Assembly (NCBI GenBank): GCA_036499825.1
Contig: DASYCZ010000042.1
Coordinates: 1 to 64,000, forward strand
DNA: 64,000 nt
Direction: 5' to 3'
From: Paradevosia sp036499825
Lineage (GTDB): Bacteria > Pseudomonadota > Alphaproteobacteria > Rhizobiales > Devosiaceae
The position numbers and the translations under genes are program-made. Shown here one piece after another: positions 28,268 to 37,589 of this stretch (position 1 is the stretch's first letter; each line of letters opens with the position of its first letter). The notes below the pieces were generated by a model that searched no databases, was not told the origin of the DNA, and saw only the letters and a program-made list of their open reading frames with translations.

Positions 28268-29596
28268 TTGTCCAACCGCCTCGACGTGACCCCCAACGAC
28301 CTCAATGCCTTCTGGATGCCGTTCACCGCGAACCGGCAGTTCAAGAAAGCGCCCCGCATGTTCGTGGGCGCCAAGGATATGCACTATACCACGTCCGACG
28401 GGCGCCAGGTGCTCGACGGCACCGCGGGCCTGTGGTGCGTCAATGCCGGCCATTGCCGGCCCAAGATCGTCGAGGCCATCCAGAACCAGGCCGCCGAACT
28501 CGACTATGCGCCGGCCTTCCAGATGGGCCATCCCAAGGCGTTCGAACTCGCCAATCGCCTGGTCGAGATCACGCCGGACGGGCTCGATCACGTCATGTAC
28601 ACCAATTCCGGTTCGGAATCGGTGGAAACGGCCCTCAAGGTGGCGCTGGCCTATCACCGCGTCAAAGGCGACGGCAGCCGCTTCCGCCTCATCGGCCGCG
28701 AGCGCGCCTATCACGGGGTCAATTTTGGCGGCATTTCGGTGGGCGGCATCGTCACCAACCGCAAGATGTTCGGCACGCTGCTGACCGGCGTCGATCACAT
28801 GCCCCACACGCATAACCTGGCCAGGAACGCCTTCAGCAAGGGCCAGCCCGAATACGGCGCCGAGCTTGCCGACGAGCTGGAGCGCATCGTAACCCTCCAT
28901 GACGCCTCCACCATCGCGGCCGTCATCGTCGAGCCGGTCGCCGGCTCCACGGGCGTGCTCATTCCGCCCAAGGGCTATCTGCAAAAGCTGCGCGACATCA
29001 CCAGGAAGCACGGCATCCTGTTGATCTTCGACGAGGTCATCACCGGTTACGGGCGCCTGGGCACGCCTTTCGCCGCCGACTATTTCGGCGTCACGCCCGA
29101 TATCCTCATCACCGCCAAGGGCCTCACCAACGGCGTCATCCCGATGGGCGCCGTGTTCGTCACCGGCGCCATCCACGATGCCTTCATGACCGGGCCCGAA
29201 CACGCCATCGAATTCCTGCACGGCTATACCTATTCGGGCAATCCCATGGCCTCCGCGGCGGGCCTGGGCACGCTCGAAACCTACAAGGACGAAGGCCTGT
29301 TGACGCGCGGCGCCGAAATGGCCCCCTATTTCGAGGAAGCGCTGCATTCGCTGCGCGATTGCCCGCATGTCATCGACATCCGCAATCTCGGCCTGGTGGG
29401 CGCCATCGAGTTGCAGCCCATCGCGGGCGAGCCCACCAAGCGCGCATTCGCGGCCTTCGTGAAGGCCTTCGAAACCGGCATCCTCATCCGCACCACCGGC
29501 GACATCATCGCCCTGTCGCCGCCGCTGATCGTGGAAAAACACCACATTGATACTTTAGTCGAGACGCTGCGGGGAATTCTGAAAACGCTTGAGTGA
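28268..29596 (+). CDS. beta-alanine:pyruvate (omega-amino acid) aminotransferase
   Basis: A 442-residue class III PLP aminotransferase, expected to convert beta-alanine to malonate semialdehyde with pyruvate as acceptor. The FWMPFTANRQFKKAPRMFVGAKD opening is the signature of omega-APT enzymes. The Schiff-base region is LITAKGLTNG (Lys near 280), and IIFDEV-type Asp is in LLIFDEVITGYGRLG. A GAGGGAG site lies before a TTG start at 28268. Divergent from rutR. The immediately following mmsA gene would oxidise the product. Confidence 0.9.
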   Translation: MSNRLDVTPNDLNAFWMPFTANRQFKKAPRMFVGAKDMHYTTSDGRQVLDGTAGLWCVNAGHCRPKIVEAIQNQAAELDYAPAFQMGHPKAFELANRLVEITPDGLDHVMYTNSGSESVETALKVALAYHRVKGDGSRFRLIGRERAYHGVNFGGISVGGIVTNRKMFGTLLTGVDHMPHTHNLARNAFSKGQPEYGAELADELERIVTLHDASTIAAVIVEPVAGSTGVLIPPKGYLQKLRDITRKHGILLIFDEVITGYGRLGTPFAADYFGVTPDILITAKGLTNGVIPMGAVFVTGAIHDAFMTGPEHAIEFLHGYTYSGNPMASAAGLGTLETYKDEGLLTRGAEMAPYFEEALHSLRDCPHVIDIRNLGLVGAIELQPIAGEPTKRAFAAFVKAFETGILIRTTGDIIALSPPLIVEKHHIDTLVETLRGILKTLE

Positions 29597-29600
29597 AATG

Positions 29601-29640
29601 GAACAAATGTTCTAATCGTTTCGACGTGGAACGACCGTTC
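29601..29640 (+). promoter_or_regulatory. two GAAC-NN-GTTC palindromes upstream of mmsA, candidate operators
   Basis: GAACAAATGTTC (29601-29612) and GAACGACCGTTC (29629-29640) are centred 28 bp apart and share the flanks TGGAAC....GTTCTA. Both are inverted repeats with 5-bp arms and a 2-bp centre. They lie between the aminotransferase stop and mmsA. Symmetry and spacing suggest two operator sites for a TetR-like or similar dimer, distinct from the RutR box. Confidence 0.5.
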
Positions 29641-29666
29641 TATTTTCGAAAAGGTAGGAATTCGTA

Positions 29667-31163
29667 ATGGACAGGATTCAGAACGCCATCGGCGGCAAGC
29701 TCGTGGCCTCGGCAACGACCCGCTTCGGGCAGGTCTTCAACCCGGCAACCGGCGAGCAGGTCGCCGAGGTGCCGCTGTCGACGACCGCGGAACTGAACCT
29801 GGCCGTTGCGGCCGCCAAAAAGGCGCTGCCCGCCTGGGCCAACATGACGCCCATGAAGCGGGCCCGCATCATGTTCAAGTTCAAGGCGCTGCTGGACCAG
29901 CACGCCGACGAGATGGCGCGCGAGATTTCCCGCGAGCACGGCAAGGTGCATGAGGATGCCCTGGGCGAAGTCGCCCGCGGCATCGACTGCGTCGATTATG
30001 CCTGCGGCATTCCCCAGCTGCTCAAGGGCGAATTCTCCCGCAATGTCGGGCCCTCCATCGATACCTATTCGGATCGCCAGCCGCTTGGCGTCGTGGCCGG
30101 CATCACGCCGTTCAACTTCCCCGCCATGGTGCCGATGTGGATGTATCCGGCGGCCATCGCCTGCGGCAACACCTTCATCCTCAAGCCCTCCGAGCGCGAT
30201 CCCAGCGCCTCGATGCTGGCCTGGAAGCTGTTCATGGATGCGGGCCTGCCCGAAGGCGTGCTCAACGTCCTGCATGGCGACAAGGAAATGGTCGATGGCC
30301 TTCTCGACCATCCCGACGTCAAGGCGGTCTCCTTCGTGGGCTCGACCCCCATCGCCGAATATGTCTACCAGCGCGGCACCAGGGCCGGTAAGCGCGTGCA
30401 GGCCCTGGGCGGCGCCAAGAACCACATGGTCATCATGCCCGATGCCGATCTCGACCAGGCCGCCGATGCGCTGATGGGCGCCGGCTATGGCTCGGCCGGT
30501 GAGCGCTGCATGGCCATTTCGGTCGCCGTGCCGATCGGCGAAAAGACCGCCGATGCCCTCATCGCCCGCCTCAAGCCGCGCATCGAAAGCCTCAGGATCG
30601 GCCCCGCCACCGACAAGGATGCCGAGATGGGCCCGGTGGTGACCAGGATGCACCGGGACAAGATTCTCGGCTATATCGACAAGGGCGTCGAGGAAGGCGC
30701 CGATCTCGTCGTCGATGGCCGCGGCTTCAAGCTGCAGGGCTATGAGAACGGCTATTATGTGGGCGGCACGCTGTTCGACAATGTCACCCCCGACATGACC
30801 ATCTATCGCGAGGAAATCTTCGGGCCGGTGCTGTCGGTGGTCCGGCGCCCCGATTTCGCCTCGGCGGTGGATCTCATCCACGGCCACGAATATGCCAACG
30901 GCACCGCCATCTTCACCCGCGACGGCGATGCGGCCCGCGAATTCGCCGACAAGATCGAGGTCGGCATGGTGGGCATCAACGTGCCGATCCCGGTGCCGGT
31001 GGCCTATCATTCCTTCGGCGGCTGGAAGCGGTCGCTGTTCGGCGATCACGCCATCTACGGGCCCGAGGGCGTGCATTTCTATACCCGCGTCAAGACCGTC
31101 ACCACGCGCTGGCCGGCGGGCATCAAGCAGGGCGCCGAGTTCACCTTCCCGAGCATGAAATAG
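29667..31163 (+). CDS. mmsA: CoA-acylating methylmalonate/malonate semialdehyde dehydrogenase
   Basis: A 498-residue ALDH-superfamily enzyme that converts (methyl)malonate semialdehyde plus CoA and NAD to acetyl- or propionyl-CoA and CO2. Family signs are the GVVAGITPFNFPAMVPMW block near 133, the NVLHGDKEMV segment, GSTPIAEYVYQ near 228, and the catalytic Cys in GYGSAGERCMAIS near 280. Terminal step of beta-alanine (from uracil) or beta-aminoisobutyrate (from thymine) degradation. Downstream small ORF and the amidohydrolase gene follow within 12 and 3 bp of each other. Confidence 0.95.
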   Translation: MDRIQNAIGGKLVASATTRFGQVFNPATGEQVAEVPLSTTAELNLAVAAAKKALPAWANMTPMKRARIMFKFKALLDQHADEMAREISREHGKVHEDALGEVARGIDCVDYACGIPQLLKGEFSRNVGPSIDTYSDRQPLGVVAGITPFNFPAMVPMWMYPAAIACGNTFILKPSERDPSASMLAWKLFMDAGLPEGVLNVLHGDKEMVDGLLDHPDVKAVSFVGSTPIAEYVYQRGTRAGKRVQALGGAKNHMVIMPDADLDQAADALMGAGYGSAGERCMAISVAVPIGEKTADALIARLKPRIESLRIGPATDKDAEMGPVVTRMHRDKILGYIDKGVEEGADLVVDGRGFKLQGYENGYYVGGTLFDNVTPDMTIYREEIFGPVLSVVRRPDFASAVDLIHGHEYANGTAIFTRDGDAAREFADKIEVGMVGINVPIPVPVAYHSFGGWKRSLFGDHAIYGPEGVHFYTRVKTVTTRWPAGIKQGAEFTFPSMK

Positions 31164-31174
31164 GGAACACCAGC

Positions 31175-31519
31175 GTGGCGATCCGGCGCACGGAGCGATT
31201 GGAGCGGGAATGGGAGATCCTCAAGGTTTCCTATCTGGAGGCTTTGATCGCGGCGCTGGAGGATTGCGCATCGGGCCGGCAGGGCCTGTTCCGCCAAGGG
31301 GTTGGCTTTCTCCGGCCAGCCCCCGACATGCCCCAGACGGCCTCGCGCCTGTCGGCCCTGGGCGATGAGCTGGAACTGGTCCGGCGCGAATTGGGCCATG
31401 CCCAGCCGTTCGAGCCCATGCGTCGCCTGGCGCTGCTGCGCCAGCGCGGCGGCTGCGATGCCCGTGGCGAGGAACGCCTCGCGCAAAACTTTCTCAGTGA
31501 ACTGGCAATATCGGAGTAG
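31175..31519 (+). CDS. small protein of unknown function in the pyrimidine operon
   Basis: A 114-residue, charged, predicted helical protein starting with GTG 11 bp after mmsA and ending 2 bp before the amidohydrolase gene, so it is likely cotranscribed. A helical segment with LEREWEILKVSYLEALIAALEDC (about 7-29) leads it, followed by several amphipathic helices. I do not recognise a domain. No signal or membrane segment is seen. Confidence 0.6.
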   Translation: MAIRRTERLEREWEILKVSYLEALIAALEDCASGRQGLFRQGVGFLRPAPDMPQTASRLSALGDELELVRRELGHAQPFEPMRRLALLRQRGGCDARGEERLAQNFLSELAISE

Positions 31520-31521
31520 CG

Positions 31522-32772
31522 ATGGCAGCGCCCGGCGAGAACCTCAGGATCAACGGCGATCGCCTCTGGGAATCCCTGATGGAGATGGCCAGGATCGGCC
31601 CCGGCATCGCCGGCGGCAATAACCGCCAGACCCTGACCGATGCCGACAATGAGGGCCGCACCCTGTTCAAGGGCTGGTGCGAGGCGGCCGGCCTCACCCT
31701 GGGCGTCGACCAGATGGGCACCATGTTCGCCCGCCGCGAGGGCACCGATCCCGATGCGCTGCCGGTCTATGTGGGCAGCCATCTCGATACCCAGCCGACC
31801 GGCGGCAAATATGACGGCGTTCTGGGCGTGCTGGGTGGCCTCGAAGTGGTGCGCACCCTCAACGACCTGGGCATCAGGACGCGCCACCCGATCGTCGTCA
31901 CCAACTGGACCAATGAGGAAGGCACGCGCTTCGCCCCCGCCATGCTGGCCTCGGGCGTCTTTGCCGGCATCCACGACCAGGACTGGGCCTATGACCGCCA
32001 GGATCATGACGGCAGGCGCTTCGGCGACGAGTTGGAACGCATCGGCTGGAAGGGCAGCGAAAAGACCGGCGACCGCAAGATCCACGCCTATTTCGAATTG
32101 CATATCGAACAGGGCCCGATCCTTGAGGACGAAGGCATCGATATCGGCGTCGTCACCCACGGCCAGGGGCTCAAATGGCTTGAGGTGAGGCTCACCGGCA
32201 AGGAAAGCCATACCGGCTCGACCCCCATGCCCAAGCGCCGCAATGCCAGCCTCGGCATGGCGCGGGTCATCGAGCTCGTCCATGAGGTGGCGATGGATTA
32301 CCAGCCCGATGCCGTGGGCGCCGTCGGCCATATCGACATCTATCCCAATTCCCGCAACATCATCGCCGGCAGGGCGGTCTTCACCATCGATATCCGCTCG
32401 CCCAGCAAGCAGGTGCTGGACGAGATGGACGAGAGCATCCGCGCCGGCATCGAGATCATCGCCGAGGCGCTCGATATCGGCCAGGAGGTCGAGCAGGTCG
32501 GCCATTTCGACCCCGTTGCCTTCGACAAGACCTGCGTTGCCGCCGTCCGCAACGCCGCCGAACGCCTCGGCTATTCCCACCGCGACATCGTCTCGGGCGC
32601 CGGCCACGACGCCTGCTGGATCAACCGCATCGCCCCCGCCGCCATGGTGATGTGCCCCTGCGTCGATGGCCTCAGCCACAACGAGGCCGAGGAAATCACC
32701 AGGGACTGGGCCGCCGCCGGCACCGACGTGTTGTTCCACGCGGTGGTCGAGACGGCGGAGATCGTGCCGTGA
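31522..32772 (+). CDS. M20-family Zn-dependent amidohydrolase, beta-ureidopropionase/N-carbamoyl-L-amino acid hydrolase type
   Basis: A 416-residue enzyme, expected to hydrolyse N-carbamoyl-beta-alanine to beta-alanine, CO2 and ammonia. The bimetal site is visible: GSHLDTQPTGGKYDG (His, Asp) near 92, TNEEGTRFAP (Glu-Glu) near 131, the HIEQGPILE His near 193, and the C-terminal CVDGLSHNEAE His near 385. The dimerisation domain includes HTGSTPMPKRRNA. It is preceded by the small ORF (2 bp). Other N-carbamoyl amino acid hydrolases of the family cannot be told apart, but the locus favours ureidopropionate. Confidence 0.9.
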   Translation: MAAPGENLRINGDRLWESLMEMARIGPGIAGGNNRQTLTDADNEGRTLFKGWCEAAGLTLGVDQMGTMFARREGTDPDALPVYVGSHLDTQPTGGKYDGVLGVLGGLEVVRTLNDLGIRTRHPIVVTNWTNEEGTRFAPAMLASGVFAGIHDQDWAYDRQDHDGRRFGDELERIGWKGSEKTGDRKIHAYFELHIEQGPILEDEGIDIGVVTHGQGLKWLEVRLTGKESHTGSTPMPKRRNASLGMARVIELVHEVAMDYQPDAVGAVGHIDIYPNSRNIIAGRAVFTIDIRSPSKQVLDEMDESIRAGIEIIAEALDIGQEVEQVGHFDPVAFDKTCVAAVRNAAERLGYSHRDIVSGAGHDACWINRIAPAAMVMCPCVDGLSHNEAEEITRDWAAAGTDVLFHAVVETAEIVP

Positions 32773-33217
32773 CGGATGCCTGGGGCCCGGTGTTCCGGAT
32801 GAGCGGGGCGGTGGCTCCCGACCCCTCACCCGGCTGGCGCTCCGCGCCATCCACCCTCTCCCCGGAGGGGCGAGGGGACAGGCTGCGGGGGTCAACGATG
32901 ATCACCGCTCTTGCAACACTCACCTTGCGCGACTGGGGCAACTGGGAAGTGACCCCCAGCCTGTCAACCACCTCGCCCCTCCGGGGAGAGGTCGACGCGC
33001 AGCGTCGGGTGAGGGGGACCGGGCTATCGACGTCCCTGATGGTCGGGGCGGTGGCTCCCAACCTCTCGCCCGGCTGGCGCGTTGCGCCATCCATCCTCTC
33101 CCCGAAGGGGCGAGGGGATCTGGTGGCAGGATCCGGGGTACGAACCAGATAACCAGAAGCGGGACGCATCGGCGCTGAGGGGCGGGGTGTGGACCGGGGA
33201 AGCAAAGGGCAGGGACC
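32773..33217. repeat. intergenic region with duplicated GC-rich repeat
   Basis: An 81-bp segment at 32799-32879 recurs at 33039-33119 (240 bp apart) with few differences; each ends in CCCCGAGGGG-type hairpins with GGGCGAGGGG. Between them, at about 32965-33018, lies an oppositely arranged GGGGAGAGGTCGACG... element. These resemble dispersed repeats also seen at 27.4 and 40.6 kb. No gene is supported here. Confidence 0.7.
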
Positions 33218-34672
33218 ATGACCAGCAAAGTCATCAAGAACGGCACGATCGTTACCGCCGATCTGACCTACAGGGCCGATATCCGCATCGAGGATGGGAC
33301 GATCACCGAGATCGGGCCAAATCTTTCCGGCGGCGAGATGCTCGATGCCACGGGCTGCTATGTGATGCCCGGCGGCATCGATCCCCATACCCATCTCGAA
33401 ATGCCCTTCATGGGCACCTATTCGACCGATGATTTCGAATCCGGCACCAGGGCGGGCCTGGCGGGCGGCACCACCATGGTGGTGGATTTCTGCCTGCCCA
33501 ATCCCAACCAGTCGCTGCTCGAAGCGCTCAGCATGTGGGACAACAAGACCCAAAAGGCCTCGGCCGATTATTCCTTCCACATGGCGGTCACCTGGTGGAG
33601 CGAGCAGGTGTTCGACGAAATGGCCGAAATCGTCGATCGCGGCATTACCTCGTTCAAGCACTTCATGGCCTATAAGGGCTCGCTGATGGTGGATGACGAC
33701 GAGATGTTCTCGTCCTTCCAGCGCTGCGCCTCGCTCGGCGCCCTGCCGCTGGTGCATGCAGAAAATGGCGACGTGGTCGCCGCCATGACCCAAAAGCTCC
33801 TCGCCGAGGGCAATAACGGGCCCGAGGGCCATGCCTATTCGCGGCCGCCGGAAGTGGAGGGCGAGGCCACCAACCGCGCCATCATGATCGCCGACATGGC
33901 GGGCGTGCCGCTCTATGTGGTGCATGTCAGCTGCGAGCAGAGCCACGAGGCCATCCGCCGGGCCCGCGCCAAGGGCATGCGGGTCTATGGCGAACCGCTG
34001 ATCCAGCACCTGACGCTCGATGAAAGCGAATATTTCAACCAGGATTGGGACTATGCGGCCCGCCGCGTCATGAGCCCGCCCTTCCGCAACAAGCAGCATC
34101 AGGATTCGCTGTGGGCCGGCCTTGCCTCAGGCTCGCTCCAGGTCGTGGCCACCGACCACTGCGCCTTCACCACCGAACAGAAGCGCGTCGGCCGCGGCAA
34201 TTTCGCCAAGATCCCCAACGGTACCGGCGGCCTCGAGGACCGGATGCCGATCCTGTGGACCAGGGGCGTCAATACCGGCCGGCTGACCATGAACGAATTC
34301 GTCGCCGTAACCTCGACCAATATCGCCAAGATCCTCAACCTTTACCCAAAAAAGGGCGCCGTGCTGGTGGGCGCCGATGCCGATCTCGTCGTCTGGGACC
34401 CCGGACGGAAGAAAACCATCTCGGCCAGGACCCAGCAGTCGATCATCGACTACAACGTCTTCGAGGGTTTCGAGGTCGAAGGGCTGCCGCGCTTCGTGCT
34501 GACGCGGGGCGACGTCGCCGTCACCGAGACCGAGGTCGATGCGCGGCCCGGCCACGGCCAGTTCGTCGGCCGCGAGCCCAGGAACCCGGTCAACCGGGCC
34601 CTGTCGCAGTGGAAGGAAATCACCGCGCCCCGCAAGGTCCAGCGCAGCAGCATTCCGGCGACGGGCGTGTGA
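33218..34672 (+). CDS. hydA: dihydropyrimidinase (D-hydantoinase family)
   Basis: A 484-residue TIM-barrel amidohydrolase opening dihydrouracil to N-carbamoyl-beta-alanine. Visible metal-site features are PGGIDPHTHLEMPF (HxH near 59), the carboxylated-lysine loop TSFKHFMAYKG (near 148-158), HAENGD near 183, VVHVSCEQSHEAI near 232 and ATDHCAF near 310. The AGGGA site before ATG at 33218 is good. The SP repeat region upstream separates it from the amidohydrolase gene. Together with PreTA it covers steps 1 and 2 of the pathway. Confidence 0.95.
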   Translation: MTSKVIKNGTIVTADLTYRADIRIEDGTITEIGPNLSGGEMLDATGCYVMPGGIDPHTHLEMPFMGTYSTDDFESGTRAGLAGGTTMVVDFCLPNPNQSLLEALSMWDNKTQKASADYSFHMAVTWWSEQVFDEMAEIVDRGITSFKHFMAYKGSLMVDDDEMFSSFQRCASLGALPLVHAENGDVVAAMTQKLLAEGNNGPEGHAYSRPPEVEGEATNRAIMIADMAGVPLYVVHVSCEQSHEAIRRARAKGMRVYGEPLIQHLTLDESEYFNQDWDYAARRVMSPPFRNKQHQDSLWAGLASGSLQVVATDHCAFTTEQKRVGRGNFAKIPNGTGGLEDRMPILWTRGVNTGRLTMNEFVAVTSTNIAKILNLYPKKGAVLVGADADLVVWDPGRKKTISARTQQSIIDYNVFEGFEVEGLPRFVLTRGDVAVTETEVDARPGHGQFVGREPRNPVNRALSQWKEITAPRKVQRSSIPATGV

Positions 34673-34724
34673 TGCGGGTGATGCCAGTTATCGCGCCAGT
34701 CATCGCACAGGCTGCGGAGTAGCC

Positions 34725-35504
34725 ATGTCCTCGGTCGTCTCCGCCCAATCCCTGAGCCTCACCTTTTCGACCAATGACGGGCCGGTCAACGCCCTGTCGG
34801 ACGTGACCCTCGATATCGGCAAGGGCGAATTCGTTTCCTTCATCGGCCCCTCCGGCTGCGGCAAGACCACGTTCCTGAGGACCATAGCCGATCTCGAACA
34901 GCCCACTTCCGGCACGCTTTCCATCAACGGCATGACGCCGCGCCGGGCCCGCGAAAGCCGCGCCTATGGCTATGTGTTCCAGGCCCCGGCGCTGTTCCCC
35001 TGGCGCACCATCGAGGCCAATGTGGCCCTGCCGCTGGAGGTGATGAGTTATTCCGCCGCCGAGCGCGCCCAGCGCATCAGGCGCACGCTGGATCTCGTCA
35101 ACCTCACCGGCTTCGAGCACAAATACCCCTGGCAATTGTCCGGCGGCATGCAGCAGCGCGCCTCCATCGCCCGTGCGCTGGCCTTCGATGCCGACCTGCT
35201 GCTGATGGACGAACCCTTCGGGGCCCTGGACGAGATCGTCCGCGACCATCTCAATTCCGAACTGCTGAAACTCTGGGCCGCGACGCAAAAGACCATCTGC
35301 TTCGTCACCCATTCGATCCCCGAGGCGGTCTATCTTTCCACCAAGATCGTCGTCATGTCGCCCCGGCCGGGCCGGGTGACCGATGTCATCCAGTCCACCC
35401 TGCCGCATGACAGGCCGCTGGAGATCCGCGAGACGCCGGAATTCCTCGCCATCGCCCACCGCGTCCGCGACGGCCTCAGGGCCGGGCACAGCTACGAGGT
35501 CTGA
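34725..35504 (+). CDS. ABC transporter ATP-binding protein (nitrate/taurine/pyrimidine-type)
   Basis: A 259-residue ATPase: Walker A GPSGCGKTT near 41, Q-loop YVFQAPALFPW near 85, signature LSGGMQQRASIARAL near 138, Walker B LLLMDEPFGALDE near 162, and H-loop FVTHSIPEA near 195. The family (SsuB/TauB/ThiZ-like) works with NMT1-type binding proteins. Start at 34725 has a GGAG site six bases upstream; the frame runs much further upstream but that part overlaps hydA. Part of a four-gene importer. Confidence 0.93.
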   Translation: MSSVVSAQSLSLTFSTNDGPVNALSDVTLDIGKGEFVSFIGPSGCGKTTFLRTIADLEQPTSGTLSINGMTPRRARESRAYGYVFQAPALFPWRTIEANVALPLEVMSYSAAERAQRIRRTLDLVNLTGFEHKYPWQLSGGMQQRASIARALAFDADLLLMDEPFGALDEIVRDHLNSELLKLWAATQKTICFVTHSIPEAVYLSTKIVVMSPRPGRVTDVIQSTLPHDRPLEIRETPEFLAIAHRVRDGLRAGHSYEV

Positions 35505-35537
35505 GATGGTGCGGCTTGGGGTGGAGATCGGCGGCCA

Positions 35538-36446
35538 ATGAGAAACGCGGTCCCCATCATCGTGGTGCTGCTGGCGCTGCTGGTGCTGTGGTATCTGGGC
35601 GCCATCCTCCTCAACGCGCCGGTGATCCTCGATGCCTATGGGCGCAACGGCACGGCCTTCAATCCAGGCCAGTTCGTCCTCGATGCCTGGAATCAGGCCC
35701 GGCCCGTACTGCCCTCGCCGCACCAGGTGGCGATCGATTTCTGGAACACCACTTTCGCGGTGGCGCCCAGTTCCAAGCGCAGCCTCATCTATCATGGCTG
35801 GGTGACGCTGTCGGCGACGCTGCTCGGCTTCGCCTTCGGCACGGTGCTGGGCATCCTGCTGGCGGTGCTGATCGTCCATAACCGCGCCTCCGACCGCTCG
35901 CTGATGCCCTGGATCATCGCCAGCCAGACCGTGCCCATCGTGGCCCTGGCGCCGGTCTTCGTCGTCGTCACCTATAACGTTCTGACCGGCGACAACCTCT
36001 TGTCCCACGCCTTCCATCTCACGGGGGATTCGGCGCGCCTCGTCAGCAAGGCGCTGGTCTCCACCTATCTGAGCTTTTTCCCGGTGGTGGTCGGCATGGT
36101 CAAGGGACTGCGCAGCCCCGAGGCCATCCAGCTCGATCTCATGCGCACCTATAATGCGGGCCCGGCCAGGACCTTCTGGAAACTGCGCTGGCCGACCTCG
36201 GTGCCTTATCTCTTCACCTCCATGAAGGTGGCGGTGGCCGCCAGCCTCGTGGGCGCCATCGTGGGCGAATTGCCCACCGGCGCCGTCGCCGGGCTCGGCG
36301 CGCGGCTGCTCGGCGGCTCCTATTACGGCCAGACCGTGCAGATCTGGTCGGCGCTGTTCGCCGCCTCCATCCTGGCGGGCCTGCTGATCATCGTGGTCGG
36401 GCTCGTCGAACGCCTCGTCGTCGGCCGCATGGGGGCGCGGCCATGA
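35538..36446 (+). CDS. ABC transporter permease
   Basis: A 302-residue integral membrane protein with about six helices and a BPD-type EAA loop (AIQLDLMRTYNAGPARTFWKLRWP near 196). One of two permeases in this importer, it overlaps the next by 4 bp (ATGA). The N-terminus has a first helix (PIIVVLLALLVLWYLGAIL) followed by a periplasmic region of about 70 residues. Confidence 0.92.
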   Translation: MRNAVPIIVVLLALLVLWYLGAILLNAPVILDAYGRNGTAFNPGQFVLDAWNQARPVLPSPHQVAIDFWNTTFAVAPSSKRSLIYHGWVTLSATLLGFAFGTVLGILLAVLIVHNRASDRSLMPWIIASQTVPIVALAPVFVVVTYNVLTGDNLLSHAFHLTGDSARLVSKALVSTYLSFFPVVVGMVKGLRSPEAIQLDLMRTYNAGPARTFWKLRWPTSVPYLFTSMKVAVAASLVGAIVGELPTGAVAGLGARLLGGSYYGQTVQIWSALFAASILAGLLIIVVGLVERLVVGRMGARP

Positions 36447-37558
36447 GCCGGTTGCAAAAGTTCCTGGCCATCGCGGCGATCCTTGCGGCCCTTGGCAGCC
36501 TCATAATCTCCTATGCGAGCGTTGGCGGGGCGGACGTGCCGGCCTGGTATTTCCCGCCTGCCGCCGTCTTTGCCGCCGTCACCGTGGCGCTCGGCCTGCT
36601 GGCGCTCTGGCGCCCGGTGCCGGCGGTGCTGTGCTGGGCCGTGGCGCTTTGTGGCACCGTCATCGTCGTCGCAACCCTTGGGCGCATCGATACGGCCGGC
36701 CCCGGCTTCTGGCTGACCCTGGTGGCCGCCTGGCTCACCGCATGGCTGTTCGCCGAACTGATGACGGCCCGCATCGCCACGGGCGACATCTTGAGCCGCC
36801 GCCTCGCCTTCATGGTGCCGCTGACCTTCGGCGCCATCATCCTCGTCATCTGGGAAGCCGTCACCCGCGGGGCCGGCGTGCCCACCGTGCTGCTGCCGCC
36901 GCCCTCGCTGATCTGGCAGCGCCTCATCGCCAGCATCCCGACGCTCATCGCCGATTTCCAGCAGACCTTCCTCAAATCCGTGCTGATCGGCTATGCCCTT
37001 GGCTGCGGCGCCGGCTTCGTGGTGGCCATCGCCATCGACCGCTCGCCCTTCCTCAAGCGCGGCCTGCTGCCGCTCGGCAGTTTCGTTTCGGCCCTGCCCA
37101 TGGTGGGCGTCGCCCCCATCATGGTCATGTGGTTCGGCTTCGACTGGCCCTCCAAGGCCGCCGTCGTCGTCATCATGACGTTCTTCCCCATGCTGGTGAA
37201 CACGGTGGCGGGGCTTTCGGCCTCCGGCGCCATGGAGCGCGACATGATGCGCACCTACGCGGCGGGCTATTGGCAGACGCTGTTCAAGCTGCGGCTGCCG
37301 GCGGCGGCGCCGTTCATCTTCAACGCGCTCAAAATCAATTCGACTCTGGCCCTTATCGGGGCCATCGTCGCAGAATTCTTCGGCACCCCGGTCGTGGGGA
37401 TGGGGTTCCGGATATCGACCGAGGTCGGCAGGATGAATGTCGACATGGTCTGGGCGGAGATCGCAGTGGCGGCGCTGGCGGGATCCGTCTTCTACGGTGT
37501 CGTCGCGCTCATCGAACGCGGCGTCACCTTCTGGCATCCGTCTGTCCGTGGTGGATAG
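36443..37558 (+). CDS. ABC transporter permease, long form
   Basis: A 371-residue permease. The first ~120 residues hold four extra predicted helices (including SLIISYASVGG, ALGLLALWRP and ELMTARIA regions), and the C-terminal part carries the usual SsuC-type fold with its EAA loop, MMRTYAAGYWQTLFKLRLPAA near 263. The two permeases probably pair as a heterodimer. Confidence 0.9.
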   Translation: MSRLQKFLAIAAILAALGSLIISYASVGGADVPAWYFPPAAVFAAVTVALGLLALWRPVPAVLCWAVALCGTVIVVATLGRIDTAGPGFWLTLVAAWLTAWLFAELMTARIATGDILSRRLAFMVPLTFGAIILVIWEAVTRGAGVPTVLLPPPSLIWQRLIASIPTLIADFQQTFLKSVLIGYALGCGAGFVVAIAIDRSPFLKRGLLPLGSFVSALPMVGVAPIMVMWFGFDWPSKAAVVVIMTFFPMLVNTVAGLSASGAMERDMMRTYAAGYWQTLFKLRLPAAAPFIFNALKINSTLALIGAIVAEFFGTPVVGMGFRISTEVGRMNVDMVWAEIAVAALAGSVFYGVVALIERGVTFWHPSVRGG

Positions 37559-37589
37559 GCGCTGCAACAAGGGAAGGGACAATCAGAAA

